From: VRUE01 sp963714155
GTDB lineage: Bacteria > Actinomycetota > Thermoleophilia > Solirubrobacterales > 70-9
DNA length: 64,000 nucleotides
Direction: 5' to 3'
Assembly: GCA_963714155.1 (NCBI GenBank)
Contig: OY970236.1
Location: 1,116,001 to 1,180,000, forward strand
Within the stretch, counting starts at the first letter, position 1; each line of letters starts with the position of its first letter. The notes below the pieces were generated by a model that did not search any database, was not told where the DNA came from, and saw only the letters and a list, made by a program, of their open reading frames with translations. The position numbers and the translations under genes were made by a program. This document shows positions 16,593 through 26,087 of the stretch, one piece after another.

Positions 16593-17504
16593 GGCGCCGC
16601 GCCAAACGCTGGGCGCTCGCACCTCGGCGAAGCCAATGTTGCCGGGAGGATCGACTAGGTCGGGATGGAGCAGGTGACCGAGCAGCTCGACCCCGTCGAC
16701 CAGGCGCGGGCCCGGGCGCGAGAAGGTCGACGCTGCATCGACTGCGAATACCTGGCGGGCGCCGAGCTGCTCGATCTGGTCCCAGTAGGCGAGCGCCTGG
16801 GCGCGCGAGTCCTCGACGTACCAGCCGCAGGGCATCGCGATCGCCACATCGGGATTGAGCCCGGAGAGCGCGCCCCAGGAGACCTCAGGTGACTTCAGCC
16901 CGGGGGGCCCGGCGACGTCCTCGCCGCCGGCGATCGAGATCATCTCGGGAATCCAGTGACCGCCGACGTAGGGCGGGTCGAGCCACTCCAGCGCGATCAC
17001 CCGCGGCAGGCTGGCGCCGCCGACCGCGGCGCGGACCGTGGCCAAGCGCCCCTCGAGCTCGCCGCGCAGCTCGTGTGCCTGGCGCGGTATCTCCGCCGCC
17101 TCGCCCAGCCGGATCACGTTCTCGAGCATCTCGCCGAGCGTGCTCGGGTCCTGCTGCAGGACTTGGGGCTTGCCCGGCAGGCGAGCCGCCACCGCGAGCA
17201 CGTCCTCGTAGGAGACCGCACAGACGGCGCAGATCGCTTGGGTGACGATCAAATCGGGAGTGAGGCCGGCCAGCAGCTCCTCATCGAGTTCGTACAGCGC
17301 CTGCCCCTCGGCCACCCTCGCCTTTACGGTTCGATCGATCTCGGCCGCGTTGAGACCTTTCGGCAGTACGGTCTTGGTCAGGTGGAGGAGAGAACCCGCC
17401 TCCGGTGGGTAGTCGCACTCGTGCGTGACCGCGACGACGCTGTCGCCGAGGCCGAGTGCGTAGAGCATCTCGGTCGCAGACGGAACGAGGCTTGCAATCC
17501 GCAT
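16584..17504 (-). CDS. Cobalamin/corrinoid-binding protein, BtuF-like (cytosolic form)
   Basis: A 306-residue type III periplasmic-binding-protein fold beginning MRIASLVPSATEMLYALGLG. The family signature VTQAICAVCAVSYEDV lies near residue 90 and WIPEMISIAGGEDV further on. No signal peptide or lipobox is present and no transporter genes are adjacent, so this is the orphan cytosolic class often annotated as cobalamin-binding. Its ligand is not provable from sequence. No cobalamin riboswitch is seen in the short upstream gap. Confidence 0.7.
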   Translation of the reverse strand: MRIASLVPSATEMLYALGLGDSVVAVTHECDYPPEAGSLLHLTKTVLPKGLNAAEIDRTVKARVAEGQALYELDEELLAGLTPDLIVTQAICAVCAVSYEDVLAVAARLPGKPQVLQQDPSTLGEMLENVIRLGEAAEIPRQAHELRGELEGRLATVRAAVGGASLPRVIALEWLDPPYVGGHWIPEMISIAGGEDVAGPPGLKSPEVSWGALSGLNPDVAIAMPCGWYVEDSRAQALAYWDQIEQLGARQVFAVDAASTFSRPGPRLVDGVELLGHLLHPDLVDPPGNIGFAEVRAPSVWRGAGG

Positions 17505-17569
17505 CCGACGAGCAATATCTCAGGTATCGCGGGATCCGCGTGAGCGGATGGCTATATTGCCTACGCCGA

Positions 17570-17617
17570 ATGGCCGACGACGACCTCCCCCGAAGTACCG
17601 GGCCATATAGGCGATGA
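17570..17617 (+). CDS. 15-codon leader ORF upstream of the CorC/HlyC gene
   Basis: ATG 17570 opens a 15-residue peptide (MADDDLPRSTGPYRR) whose TGA overlaps the next ATG as ATGA. A TATATT box (17553-17558) lies 11 nt before this ATG, so the peptide would be the first thing translated on the transcript and would feed ribosomes onto the downstream gene. It is out of frame with that gene. Whether it is translated is inference. Confidence 0.4.
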   Translation: MADDDLPRSTGPYRR

Positions 17618-18903
17618 CCGCCCTGCTGTTTGTCCTCCTCCTGCTGCTGGTTGCGATCAACGGCTTCTTCGTCGCGGCCGAGTTCGCCCTCGTCCGCAGT
17701 CGCCGCGGCAAGCTCGAGCAACTGGCCGAGGAAGGCGAAAGCGGCGCCGAGGAGGTGATCGAGCAGCTCGACAAGATCGACGAGTCGCTCTCCTCCTGCC
17801 AGATCGGGATCACGATCGCCTCGATCGGCATCGGCTTCCTCGGCGAGCCCTCGCTGGCCGTCCTGCTCGAGCCGATCTTCGGCTCTCTCTCCCACGGTGC
17901 CGCGGTCGGCCTCTCCGTGGCGATTGCCTTCATCCTGGTCACCGCGCTGCACATCACCGTCGGCGAGCAGGTGCCGAAGATGCTGGCGATCAGCCACGCC
18001 GAGCGCACCGCCCGGCGGGTCGCGCGGCCGCTCAACTGGTTCCGCATCCTCACCGCGCCGGTGACCTACGCCCTGAGCGGGATCTCCAACGCGATCGTCC
18101 GCCTCTTCGGCGTCGACCCGACCAACATCGAAGAGAAGCACACGGCCGAGGACCTGAAGCAGATCATCGACAGCTCGCGCATCGGCGGCACCCTCGACCC
18201 CGGCGAGGCGGGGATGCTCGGCGGCGTCTTTCACCTGCATGAGCAGGAGGCGCGCGAGGTGATGACGCCGATCCCGGCTGTCGTCACCGTTGACGCGTCA
18301 GAGACGGTGGAGACCGCGCTGCGGCGCTGCGTCACCTCCGGCCACACCCGCCTGGTCGTGATCGAGGACGAGAACCCCGACCGGGTCAAGGGGATCGTCC
18401 ACAACAACAGCCTCGCCCGCCTCTACATGAGCGACGGGCCGGAGGCTGAGATCGCCGCCGCCATACGCGACGCGGTGATCGTGCCGGAGACGCGGCCGCT
18501 CGACGACCTGCTGCACGATCTCCAGGTCCAGCGCACCTCGCTCTCGGTCGTCGTCGACGAGTACGGCCGCACCGTCGGCATCGTCACCGTCGAGGACATC
18601 CTCGAGGAGGTCGTGGGGGAGATCGAGGACGAGACCGACCCCCGCGCCGCCGCCCTGCGCCAGCTGGCCAGCGGCGAGTGGTTCGTACGCGGGCACGTCT
18701 CGCTCGGCGACCTCTCCGATGCCGGCATCGAGCTGCCGGTCGATACGGACGCCTACAACTCGGTCGGCGGCTACGTCTTCGGCGAGCTCGGCCGACTGCC
18801 GAAGCGCGGTGACACGATCACCGCCAACGGCTACACGATCCGGGTCGAGTCGGTGCGCGAGAACCGCATCGAGGCCGTCCGTATTAGTGGCCATCCCGGC
18901 TAG
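17614..18903 (+). CDS. Hemolysin C/CorC-family transporter-like protein (DUF21-CBS-CorC)
   Basis: A 429-residue protein. The DUF21 membrane domain starts TALLFVLLLLLVAINGFFVA and spans about 1-190, followed by a CBS pair (from GMLGGVFHLHEQEAREVMTP to TVGIVTVEDILEEVVGEI) and a C-terminal CorC_HlyC domain (SVGGYVFGELGRLPKRGD). Members are linked to Mg2+ or Co2+ efflux. No hemolytic role is implied. The start is coupled to the 15-codon leader ORF by ATGA. Confidence 0.88.
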   Translation: MTALLFVLLLLLVAINGFFVAAEFALVRSRRGKLEQLAEEGESGAEEVIEQLDKIDESLSSCQIGITIASIGIGFLGEPSLAVLLEPIFGSLSHGAAVGLSVAIAFILVTALHITVGEQVPKMLAISHAERTARRVARPLNWFRILTAPVTYALSGISNAIVRLFGVDPTNIEEKHTAEDLKQIIDSSRIGGTLDPGEAGMLGGVFHLHEQEAREVMTPIPAVVTVDASETVETALRRCVTSGHTRLVVIEDENPDRVKGIVHNNSLARLYMSDGPEAEIAAAIRDAVIVPETRPLDDLLHDLQVQRTSLSVVVDEYGRTVGIVTVEDILEEVVGEIEDETDPRAAALRQLASGEWFVRGHVSLGDLSDAGIELPVDTDAYNSVGGYVFGELGRLPKRGDTITANGYTIRVESVRENRIEAVRISGHPG

Positions 18904-18912
18904 GCGATCGCA

Positions 18913-19028
18913 CCCTTAGGACGGCCCAGGACACGGCGCGGATTCGGCCCCGTCGCGAATCCCACATGGCCCCGCCATGCGGAATCCGCGTCGTGACCGC
19001 CCCGCTTGGTCCTGAACCGTCCTAAGGG
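18913..19028. repeat. Multi-stem palindromic element after the CorC/HlyC gene
   Basis: Four nested stems lie on one axis. CCCTTAGGACGG (18913-18924) pairs with 19017-19028, CAGGAC (18927-18932) with 19009-19014, CACGGCGCGGATTC (18932-18945) with 18982-18995 (one G-U), and CATGGC (18965-18970) with GCCATG (18974-18979). It starts 9 nt after the stop codon and fills the first half of the 222-bp gap to the next gene. Confidence 0.8.
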
Positions 19029-19125
19029 CACGCCCCCTAACCGGGATGGCCACACGGTTCCGTCCGTCACGACTCCTAGCTTCTCCGGGCAACCCGCGTC
19101 CCCCATTCAAACCTGGAGGTATCGC

Positions 19126-19353
19126 ATGTGGGTTGTGCGATTGAGCGACAAGCAGCTTGAAGTCCTACGGGCCTTGCTGCGTTCGGAGGAGCACCTCGGA
19201 CCAGCGCTCAAAGGCGCGGTCGAGGCACTCGACCTGGCCCGCTGGGACGAGCTGCCCGAGGCCGAGCTTCCCTGGGAAGAGATCGAGCTGAAGGCACGCC
19301 AGCAGGGCATCTCGCCCGCCGACGTCATTTGGGATCTAGCCGGTAAGCGCTAG
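19126..19353 (+). CDS. Small conserved-looking protein, unknown function
   Basis: A 75-residue soluble acidic protein (MWVVRLSDKQLEVLRALLRS...). The start at ATG 19126 is supported by the TGGAGGT ribosome binding site at 19113-19119. An open frame extends upstream but runs into the palindromic element. The C-terminus (ARQQGISPADVIWDLAGKR) looks helical, like a small regulatory or toxin-antitoxin-type protein, but no family is recognised. Its TAG is immediately followed by the convergent gene's stop (TAGCTA, zero gap). Confidence 0.6.
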   Translation: MWVVRLSDKQLEVLRALLRSEEHLGPALKGAVEALDLARWDELPEAELPWEEIELKARQQGISPADVIWDLAGKR

Positions 19354-20175
19354 CTAGTCGTAGCTGTAAAAACCCGCGCCGCTCTTGCGGCCCAGTTTTC
19401 CTGCTTCCGCCATCTCGACCAGGAGCTTGGGGGGCTTCTGGTACTCCTCGTTGGAGTCGGCGTAGAGGGCGTCGCCGATCGCCTTGCAGACGTCGAGCCC
19501 GACGAAGTCGAGCAGGGCCAGCGGGCCCATCGGGTGGCCGGCGCCGAGCTTCATGCAGGTGTCGATCTCACCCGCCTCCATGCCGGTCTGTTCCATGAAA
19601 CGGACGGCGTCGAAGAGGTAGGGGAAGAGCAGGCGGTTGACGACGAACCCGGCCAGGTCGGGAACCTCGACCGCGGTCTTGCCCAGCGCTGCGCACCAGG
19701 CAAGCGCTGTCTCGCGCGAACCCGCGGCGCCATCGGGGAAGCAGACCTCGACCAGCTTCATCCGTGGCACCGGGTTGAAGACGTGCAGGCCGAAGAGCTT
19801 GCTGATTCCGGCCGCCTCGGCGATCGAGGCGATGCTGAGCGAAGACGTGGTCGTCGCCAGGTCGGAGTTGGGGCAGGCCTCGGCGACCGTTGCCAGCAGC
19901 TCGCCCTTGGGCGCGACCTCCTCGACGATCGCCTCGACGATCACGTCGCAGTCGGCAAGGTCCTTGGGGTCCGTGGTCACGCGCAGGCGCGACGGCTCGG
20001 CGCCGTCGATCTTGGCGCAGGCCGCGACGACTTTCTCCTCCGCGCGCCAGGCCGAGGCCTCGCTGCGCGCCAGCAGAATCACGTCTGCGGTTGTGGTCGC
20101 GACAGCGGCTAGACCCGTAGCGATGGCGCCGCTTCCCGCGATTCCCGGACTCTGGTACCCCTGGCTTCCGTTCAT
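19354..20175 (-). CDS. 3-hydroxyacyl-CoA dehydrogenase (3-hydroxybutyryl-CoA type)
   Basis: A 273-residue NAD(P)-dependent enzyme oxidising 3-hydroxyacyl-CoA. The N-terminal loop is GIAGSGAIATG (GXGX4G) instead of the usual GAGTMG. The core motifs are CDVIVEAIVEEVAPK, the catalytic histidine in LFGLHVFNPVPRMKLVEV, and FVVNRLLFPYLFDAVR. The C-terminal helical domain ends GRKSGAGFYSYD. It is divergent from the thiolase gene, sharing an 83-bp intergenic region that contains the palindromic operator. Confidence 0.88.
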   Translation of the reverse strand: MNGSQGYQSPGIAGSGAIATGLAAVATTTADVILLARSEASAWRAEEKVVAACAKIDGAEPSRLRVTTDPKDLADCDVIVEAIVEEVAPKGELLATVAEACPNSDLATTTSSLSIASIAEAAGISKLFGLHVFNPVPRMKLVEVCFPDGAAGSRETALAWCAALGKTAVEVPDLAGFVVNRLLFPYLFDAVRFMEQTGMEAGEIDTCMKLGAGHPMGPLALLDFVGLDVCKAIGDALYADSNEEYQKPPKLLVEMAEAGKLGRKSGAGFYSYD

Positions 20176-20225
20176 GGGCGGCTTCTATCAGGCTCGGCCC
20201 GGTTCTCGCCGCCAGGTACGATTGG

Positions 20226-20241
20226 TTGACTGACCAGTCAA
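20226..20241. promoter_or_regulatory. TetR/FadR-like palindromic operator, copy 1
   Basis: TTGACTGACCAGTCAA, an inverted repeat of TTGACTG, lies 4 nt after a TACGAT -10 box (20217-20222) and 17 nt before the thiolase ATG, so it would cover the transcription start. An identical 16-mer precedes the acyl-CoA dehydrogenase at 29177. The form resembles the TGAATGA-N4-TCATTCA sites of Bacillus FadR. The regulator itself is not in the window. Confidence 0.7.
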
Positions 20242-20258
20242 TCGGACGGAGGCAGGCG

Positions 20259-21441
<1,183 letters not shown>

Positions 21442-21446
<5 letters not shown>

Positions 21447-21544
21447 GGCAGTCCGGCCGGCGCATACCGGCGTCCTCGGTCGCTTGCGTGCGGAGCACGC
21501 GGCGCTCCCTGCGTCCTTGGTCTGCTTGACCAGACTGCCTCAGA
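21442..21544. repeat. Palindromic element, core family A, copy 1
   Basis: The arms TCTGAGGCAGTC (21442-21453) and GACTGCCTCAGA (21533-21544) flank a 72-nt core (21457-21528). The left arm contains the thiolase stop codon TGA. The core matches the copy at 57594-57665 in 66 of 72 positions by eye, while the arms are unrelated. An inner stem GCGTGC/GCACGC (21486-21491, 21495-21500) is kept in both, with a G to A change only in its loop. Confidence 0.88.
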
Positions 21545-21570
21545 GCAGGCTGGGAATGTAGATTGCCCGT

Positions 21571-22041
21571 ATGGGTACGGGACGGGGGACGTTCGTGGTT
21601 GTGCTGATGGTCGGAATCTTGGTTCTTGCCGGCTGCGGCGGGGGCGACGATTCAGGCTCGAGCGCGAGCTCGATCTCCAGAGAAGAGTTCATCGTCAAGG
21701 CCGACGCGGTCTGCAAAAAGGGCACGGAACGCCTGCAGAACGCGATCACCAAGCTGCTTAAAGACCAGCCGAACATCACCAAGGTGAGCACGGACGAACA
21801 GGAAAAAATCGTGACCACGGTAATGGTGCCCAGCGTCAGCCGCGAAGTGAAGGAACTGCGCGCGCTTGGGGTCCCGGATGGCGATGACGAGAGGGTCGAC
21901 GCGATGATCACGGCGCTTGAAGAAGGAGTCGAGATCGCGGAACAAAACCCTGAAGTCGTGACCAAAAGCAGCGACGCCATCTTCGGGATCGCCAGCAGGA
22001 TCGGTGGCGAATATGGCCTCACGGTTTGCGCTAGTCGCTAG
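21571..22041 (+). CDS. Putative lipoprotein of unknown function
   Basis: A 156-residue protein. The signal sequence ends in the lipobox LAGC (cysteine near residue 22), followed by a GGGDDSGSS linker and a helical domain (EEFIVKADAVCKKGTERLQN). The helical domain has a conserved-looking Cys and probably forms a small four-helix bundle on the outer face of the membrane. TAGATT (21559-21564) lies 6 nt before the ATG. No function can be assigned. Confidence 0.65.
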   Translation: MGTGRGTFVVVLMVGILVLAGCGGGDDSGSSASSISREEFIVKADAVCKKGTERLQNAITKLLKDQPNITKVSTDEQEKIVTTVMVPSVSREVKELRALGVPDGDDERVDAMITALEEGVEIAEQNPEVVTKSSDAIFGIASRIGGEYGLTVCASR

Positions 22042-22095
22042 TCGTTCATCGATGCACTGGCTGCACGGCCAGTCGGTCGCTATGCTCCGCCACCG

Positions 22096-23274
22096 ATGGA
22101 CCTGACCCTCTCGCCCTCCGAGCAGCAGTTCCGCGACGAGGTCCGCGACTGGATCGAAGCGAATCACCCAGGCCCCGAGCCGGAAGCCGGCTTGGAGGAG
22201 GTGATGGCCTTCCGCCGCGAGTGGCAGCTGAAGATGCACGCCGCCGGCTGGGCCGGGATCTCCTGGCCGAAGGAGTACGGCGGCCGCGGCGCGACGATGA
22301 TCGAGCAGGCGATCTTCGTCGGCGAGGCGGCACGGCTGGAGGCGCCGAGCCCGGCCAACGTGCTCGGCCTGGCGATGGGCGGCCCGGTCGTCATTGCCCA
22401 CGGCAGCGACGAGCAGAAGCAGCGCTACCTGGAGCCGATCCTCACCGGTGAGGAGATCTGGTGCCAGGGGTTCTCCGAGCCCGAGTCTGGCTCCGACCTC
22501 GCCTCGCTGAAAACCCGGGCGGTCAAGGACGGCGACGAATGGGTCGTCACCGGGCAGAAGGTTTGGACCACCTTTGCCCAGTACGCCAAGTGGTGCATGC
22601 TCGTCGCCCGCACCGATCCCGACGCGCCCAAGCACAAGGGGCTCACCTACTTCCTGATGGACATGGACCAGCCGGGCGTCGAAGCCAAGCCGCTGGTCCA
22701 GATCACCGGCGAGGGCGAGTTCAACGAGGTCTTCATCGAGGAAGCGCGGATCCCCGACGCCAACGTCGTCGGCGGCGTCGGCAACGGCTGGTCGGTGGCG
22801 ATCACGACCTTGATGAACGAGCGCGCCGGCCTCGCCTTCGGCGCGATCGCCCAGGTCGCCAACAACCTCAAACGGCTCGGCGCGCTGGCGGCTGAGACGC
22901 GCGTCAACGGCGGCACCGCGGCGGACGACCCGGTCTTCCGCCAGCGCATCGCCCAGCTGCACATCGAGGCGGAGACGATGCGGCTCAACGCCTACCGCGG
23001 CCTGACCAAGACGATGCAGTCGGGAATTCCCGGTCCGGAGGGCTCGCTTGGCAAGTGGCAGTGGGCGGACATCAACCAGCGCATCGCCGAGCTGGCGCTC
23101 GACATCGAGGGGCCCTACGCCTCGCTGGCGCGCGGCGACGAGCACGCCGTTGCCGGTGGCGCCTGGCAGTACAGCTTCCTGCGCTCGCGGGCCAACTCGA
23201 TCGAGGGCGGCACCACCGACATCCTCAAGAACATCATCGCCGAGCGCGTGCTCGGCCTGCCGAGGATGCGCTAG
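22096..23274 (+). CDS. Acyl-CoA dehydrogenase (FAD), first of a tandem pair
   Basis: A 392-residue flavoprotein that desaturates acyl-CoA at C2-C3. It has the helical N-domain (FRDEVRDWIEANHPG), the mid-domain motif QGFSEPESGSDLASLKTRA, and the C-terminal ANSIEGGTTDILKNIIAERV. TATGCT (22081-22086) lies 9 nt before the ATG. The downstream acyl-CoA dehydrogenase begins 15 bp later. In actinobacteria such pairs can act as heterotetramers on sterol or branched side-chains; that is family knowledge, not visible here. Confidence 0.88.
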   Translation: MDLTLSPSEQQFRDEVRDWIEANHPGPEPEAGLEEVMAFRREWQLKMHAAGWAGISWPKEYGGRGATMIEQAIFVGEAARLEAPSPANVLGLAMGGPVVIAHGSDEQKQRYLEPILTGEEIWCQGFSEPESGSDLASLKTRAVKDGDEWVVTGQKVWTTFAQYAKWCMLVARTDPDAPKHKGLTYFLMDMDQPGVEAKPLVQITGEGEFNEVFIEEARIPDANVVGGVGNGWSVAITTLMNERAGLAFGAIAQVANNLKRLGALAAETRVNGGTAADDPVFRQRIAQLHIEAETMRLNAYRGLTKTMQSGIPGPEGSLGKWQWADINQRIAELALDIEGPYASLARGDEHAVAGGAWQYSFLRSRANSIEGGTTDILKNIIAERVLGLPRMR

Positions 23275-23289
23275 GGACGCTCGCAGAAG

Positions 23290-24396
23290 ATGTACTTCGA
23301 CCTCAACGACGAGCAGCAGGCGATCAAGGCGACCGCCCATGACTTCCTCGCCGCCCGCTACAAGTCCGACCGCATCCGCGAGCTCGCCGAGAGCGAGAAC
23401 GGCTTCGAGCAGTCCGACTGGGACGAGATGGCGGAGCTGGGCTGGACCGGCCTCGCCCTGCCCGAGCAATGGGGCGGACAGGGTCTCGGGATCGTCGAGC
23501 TCGCCGTCCTCTTCGAGGAGATGGGCTACGCGCTGGCACCCTCGCCGCTCTTTTCCAACACGATCGCCGGCCTCGCCCTCTCCCTGTGCGGTTCCGACGA
23601 CCAGCGCGAGCGCTTTCTGCGCCCGCTGGCCGAGGGCAAGCTGCGCGGCACGCCCGCCCTCTGGGATGCCGGCGGCCCGGCGGCGATCGGTAGCTCGACG
23701 ATGGAGGCCCGCGCCGAGGGCGACGGCAACGTCCTCGACGGCGAGAAGGTCCTGGTCATGGACGCTGCCGCGGCCGACTTCTTCCTCGTCGCCACCGCCG
23801 ACGGCCGCCGCCACCTGGTCGAGCGCGGCGCTGAGGGCGTGACGGTCACCCCCTCGACCTCGATCGACACCACCCGCCGCCTCTACGCGGTCCGCTTCGA
23901 CGGCGTTCGGGTCGGGGCGGAGGACTCGCTGCCAGCGGCTGGGGACGACTACTACGCCGTCTTCAACAGGCTCTGCGTCGCGCTTGCCGCCGAGTCGACC
24001 GGGATCGCCCAGCGGACGATGGAGATGGCCGTCTCCTACGCCAAGGACCGCCAGCAGTTCGGCCGGCCGATCGGCGCCTACCAGGCGGTCTCGCACCGCT
24101 GCGCGCAGATGCTGCTCGAGACCGAGAACGCCCGCTCGGCGGTCTACGGGGCGGCTTGGGCCGCCGACGCCGAGCCGGACTCGTTGCCGACGGCCGCCTC
24201 GATGGCGAAGGCCTACGCCTCCGATGCGGGTTGGCGCGTCCCCGACGCCTCGATCCAGGTGCACGGCGGCATCGGCTTCACCTGGGAGCACGACCTGCAC
24301 TTCTTCCTCAAGCGCGGCAAGGCCAACGCGGCGATGTTCGGCGACGCAAAGTGGCACCGCGAACGCGTCGCCGACGCTGTCCTCTCCGCCGCATGA
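23290..24396 (+). CDS. Acyl-CoA dehydrogenase (FAD), second of a tandem pair
   Basis: A 368-residue acyl-CoA dehydrogenase-fold protein (MYFDLNDEQQAIKATAHDFL), with FGRPIGAYQAVSHRCAQMLL in the C-domain and VHGGIGFTWEHDLHFFLKRG near the end. Its mid-domain is divergent (MEARAEGDGNVLDGEKVLVM), so it may be the non-flavin-binding half of a heteromeric complex with the preceding gene. The two are certainly co-transcribed (15-bp gap). Confidence 0.85.
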   Translation: MYFDLNDEQQAIKATAHDFLAARYKSDRIRELAESENGFEQSDWDEMAELGWTGLALPEQWGGQGLGIVELAVLFEEMGYALAPSPLFSNTIAGLALSLCGSDDQRERFLRPLAEGKLRGTPALWDAGGPAAIGSSTMEARAEGDGNVLDGEKVLVMDAAAADFFLVATADGRRHLVERGAEGVTVTPSTSIDTTRRLYAVRFDGVRVGAEDSLPAAGDDYYAVFNRLCVALAAESTGIAQRTMEMAVSYAKDRQQFGRPIGAYQAVSHRCAQMLLETENARSAVYGAAWAADAEPDSLPTAASMAKAYASDAGWRVPDASIQVHGGIGFTWEHDLHFFLKRGKANAAMFGDAKWHRERVADAVLSAA

Positions 24397-24466
24397 ACCT
24401 ACTGCTCCGGTGTGCCTTTTCGGGGAATAGCCCGGATAAAGCCCATCGGAACGGGAAGCGTCGCCC

Positions 24467-25495
24467 GTGAGCGCTCTGGAGCGGATTTCCGTTGCCGCGA
24501 TCGGCGCTACGGTCGCCGACCTCGAGGCGGAGACACAGCGCGCCGAGGCGGCCGGCGTCGAGTGCGTCTGGGCGCCGGAGCTCTTCCGTTCCTCAGTCAC
24601 TCAGGCTGCCTACCTGGCCGGCAAGACCGAGCGCATCGACGTCGCCACCGGGATCGCCTGGGCCTTCACCCGCAGCCCCTTCATCCTCGCCATCAGCGCT
24701 CTCGACATCGACGAGATGTCGGGTGGCCGCTTCCGCCTCGGTCTCGGCTCGGGGGTCAAGCGCCTCAACGAAACCTGGCACAACGCCGAGTACGGCAAGC
24801 CGGCTCCCCACCTGCGCGAGGCGATCGAGGCGACCCGCCTGATCATGGAGCAGGCCGGCAAGGGCGAACCGATTCGCTACGAGGGCTCCTACTACGACAT
24901 CGACATCAAGGGCTGGATCCGTCCCCACCCAGCACCGCGCGAGTCGGTGCCGATCTACACCGCCGGCGTTCAGGGCGGCATGTGCCGGATGGCCGGCGAC
25001 GTCGCCGACGGCCTGATCGGCCACCCGATCCAGAGCCTGCGCTGGATCGACGAGGTCGTGGTCAGCTCCTTCGAGGAGGGCCTGAAGCGCTCCGGCCGCG
25101 AGCGTTCGAGCTTCGACTACTTGCCCACGGTCTGCTGCTCGATCGACGATGACGAGGCGCGGGCGATCGAGATGGCCCGACGCACGATCTCCTTCTACGC
25201 CACGGTCAAGACCTACATGCCGCTCTGGGAGCTGCACGGCTTCGCCGACAACGCCGTCGCCGCCGGCGAGGCTTTCCGCCGTGGCGACCTCGCCGGCGTT
25301 CCCGCCGCGATCAGCGACGAGATGGTCGAGACCTACTGCGCCGCCGGCCCGCTCGACAAGGTCCGCGCCCGGGTCGAGGCGACCGCCGAGCGCGCCGACG
25401 GCCTCTTCCTCACCCCACCGACCTACTTCATCTCACCCGAAGAGCTAAGCGAGTTCCAGAACCGCATCATCGCGGCCTTCGGCCCCACGGCATGA
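24467..25495 (+). CDS. LLM-class F420-dependent oxidoreductase
   Basis: A 342-residue luciferase-like TIM-barrel oxidoreductase. It has the class features TERIDVATGIAWAFTRSPFI, LALS-type ISALDIDEMSGGRFRLGLGS and VKRLNETWHNAEYG, and a late PIYTAGVQGGM substrate segment. These resemble the probable F420-dependent family common in actinobacteria. Its position after two acyl-CoA dehydrogenases suggests a lipid-catabolic role. The GTG at 24467 has GGGAAG upstream. Confidence 0.78.
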   Translation: MSALERISVAAIGATVADLEAETQRAEAAGVECVWAPELFRSSVTQAAYLAGKTERIDVATGIAWAFTRSPFILAISALDIDEMSGGRFRLGLGSGVKRLNETWHNAEYGKPAPHLREAIEATRLIMEQAGKGEPIRYEGSYYDIDIKGWIRPHPAPRESVPIYTAGVQGGMCRMAGDVADGLIGHPIQSLRWIDEVVVSSFEEGLKRSGRERSSFDYLPTVCCSIDDDEARAIEMARRTISFYATVKTYMPLWELHGFADNAVAAGEAFRRGDLAGVPAAISDEMVETYCAAGPLDKVRARVEATAERADGLFLTPPTYFISPEELSEFQNRIIAAFGPTA

Positions 25496-25503
25496 GTGTT
25501 GCG

Positions 25504-25540
25504 GTGCGCTTTATGTGGCTGTGGACCACATAAAGCGCAC
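25504..25540. repeat. Short palindrome D, copy 1
   Basis: GTGCGCTTTATGTGG (25504-25518) and its exact inverse complement (25526-25540) enclose a 7-nt loop CTGTGGA. The same 15-bp arms occur at 50031-50067 with a different 7-nt loop. Here it lies 8 nt after the oxidoreductase stop and ends 10 nt before the ATL gene start, just ahead of its ribosome binding site. Confidence 0.85.
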
Positions 25541-25550
25541 TGGAAGAGAG

Positions 25551-25805
25551 ATGGACGTGCTGGAGCGGGTACGAGGGATCCCGGAGGGCTTCGTCCGCAC
25601 GTATGGGGATGTTTCGCCGGGGGCGCCGCGTTTTGCCGGCACGGTGCTCTTCGAGTGCGATGACCCCGACCTGCCCTGGTGGCGTGTTGTCCGCGCCGAT
25701 GGCTCGCTGGCCAAGGGGGCGCGCCAGCGTCGTCACCTGATTGCCGAGGGCGTGCCGTTCCGCGGCGATCGAGTCGACATGGCCGCCGCGCGGGTGGCCG
25801 ACTGA
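25551..25805 (+). CDS. Alkyltransferase-like (ATL) DNA repair protein
   Basis: An 84-residue MGMT-fold DNA-binding domain. The active-site motif PCHRV of methyltransferases is replaced by LPWWRVVRADGSLAKG, with tryptophan in place of the acceptor cysteine. This marks the ATL class, which binds O6-alkylguanine without repairing it and hands the lesion to nucleotide excision repair. ATG 25551 follows GGAAGAGAG. An in-frame start at 25515 would place the palindrome inside the gene and add a non-homologous tail, so it is not used. Confidence 0.8.
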   Translation: MDVLERVRGIPEGFVRTYGDVSPGAPRFAGTVLFECDDPDLPWWRVVRADGSLAKGARQRRHLIAEGVPFRGDRVDMAAARVAD

Positions 25806-25806
25806 G

Positions 25807-26010
25807 CTACTCGTCGCGTGGGGTGATGCGGAAGGTCGAGACGACCTCGGCCTGCTTGGCCTCGGGGTGGACGACGTAGGCGCTGGGGCCGCCGCCGAAC
25901 CAGCCGGAACTCTCGTTGTCGGCGACGAAGATGCCGGGATGGTGCTTGCCGTTGCCGTCCTCGACCCAGACCTTGTCACCCTCTTTGAAGCCGTGTTCGA
26001 CGTCGCTCAC
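25807..26010 (-). CDS. Small SH3-like protein, unknown function
   Basis: The protein has 67 residues (MSDVEHGFKEGDKVWVEDGN, then GIFVADNES and YVVHPEAKQAEVVSTFRI). The short beta-rich pattern resembles KOW/SH3-like small proteins. The GTG start has TAGTCT (26023-26018, minus strand) exactly 7 nt upstream, supporting a leaderless transcript. It is convergent with the ATL gene with a 1-bp gap. Confidence 0.6.
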   Translation of the reverse strand: MSDVEHGFKEGDKVWVEDGNGKHHPGIFVADNESSGWFGGGPSAYVVHPEAKQAEVVSTFRITPRDE

Positions 26011-26087
26011 GCGCCTCAGACTAACTGTTCAGGCGCAGACCCGGCCCCGCTGGTGGCGTTGGGGCCGGATCTGGCTGGTGGGAGTGA

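Noticed and set aside
21652..24600. A 982-codon open frame on the minus strand
   Set aside because: It lies opposite the lipoprotein and the two acyl-CoA dehydrogenases. The composition (runs of R, G, L, V and H with no motifs) is that of an antisense frame in high-GC coding DNA.
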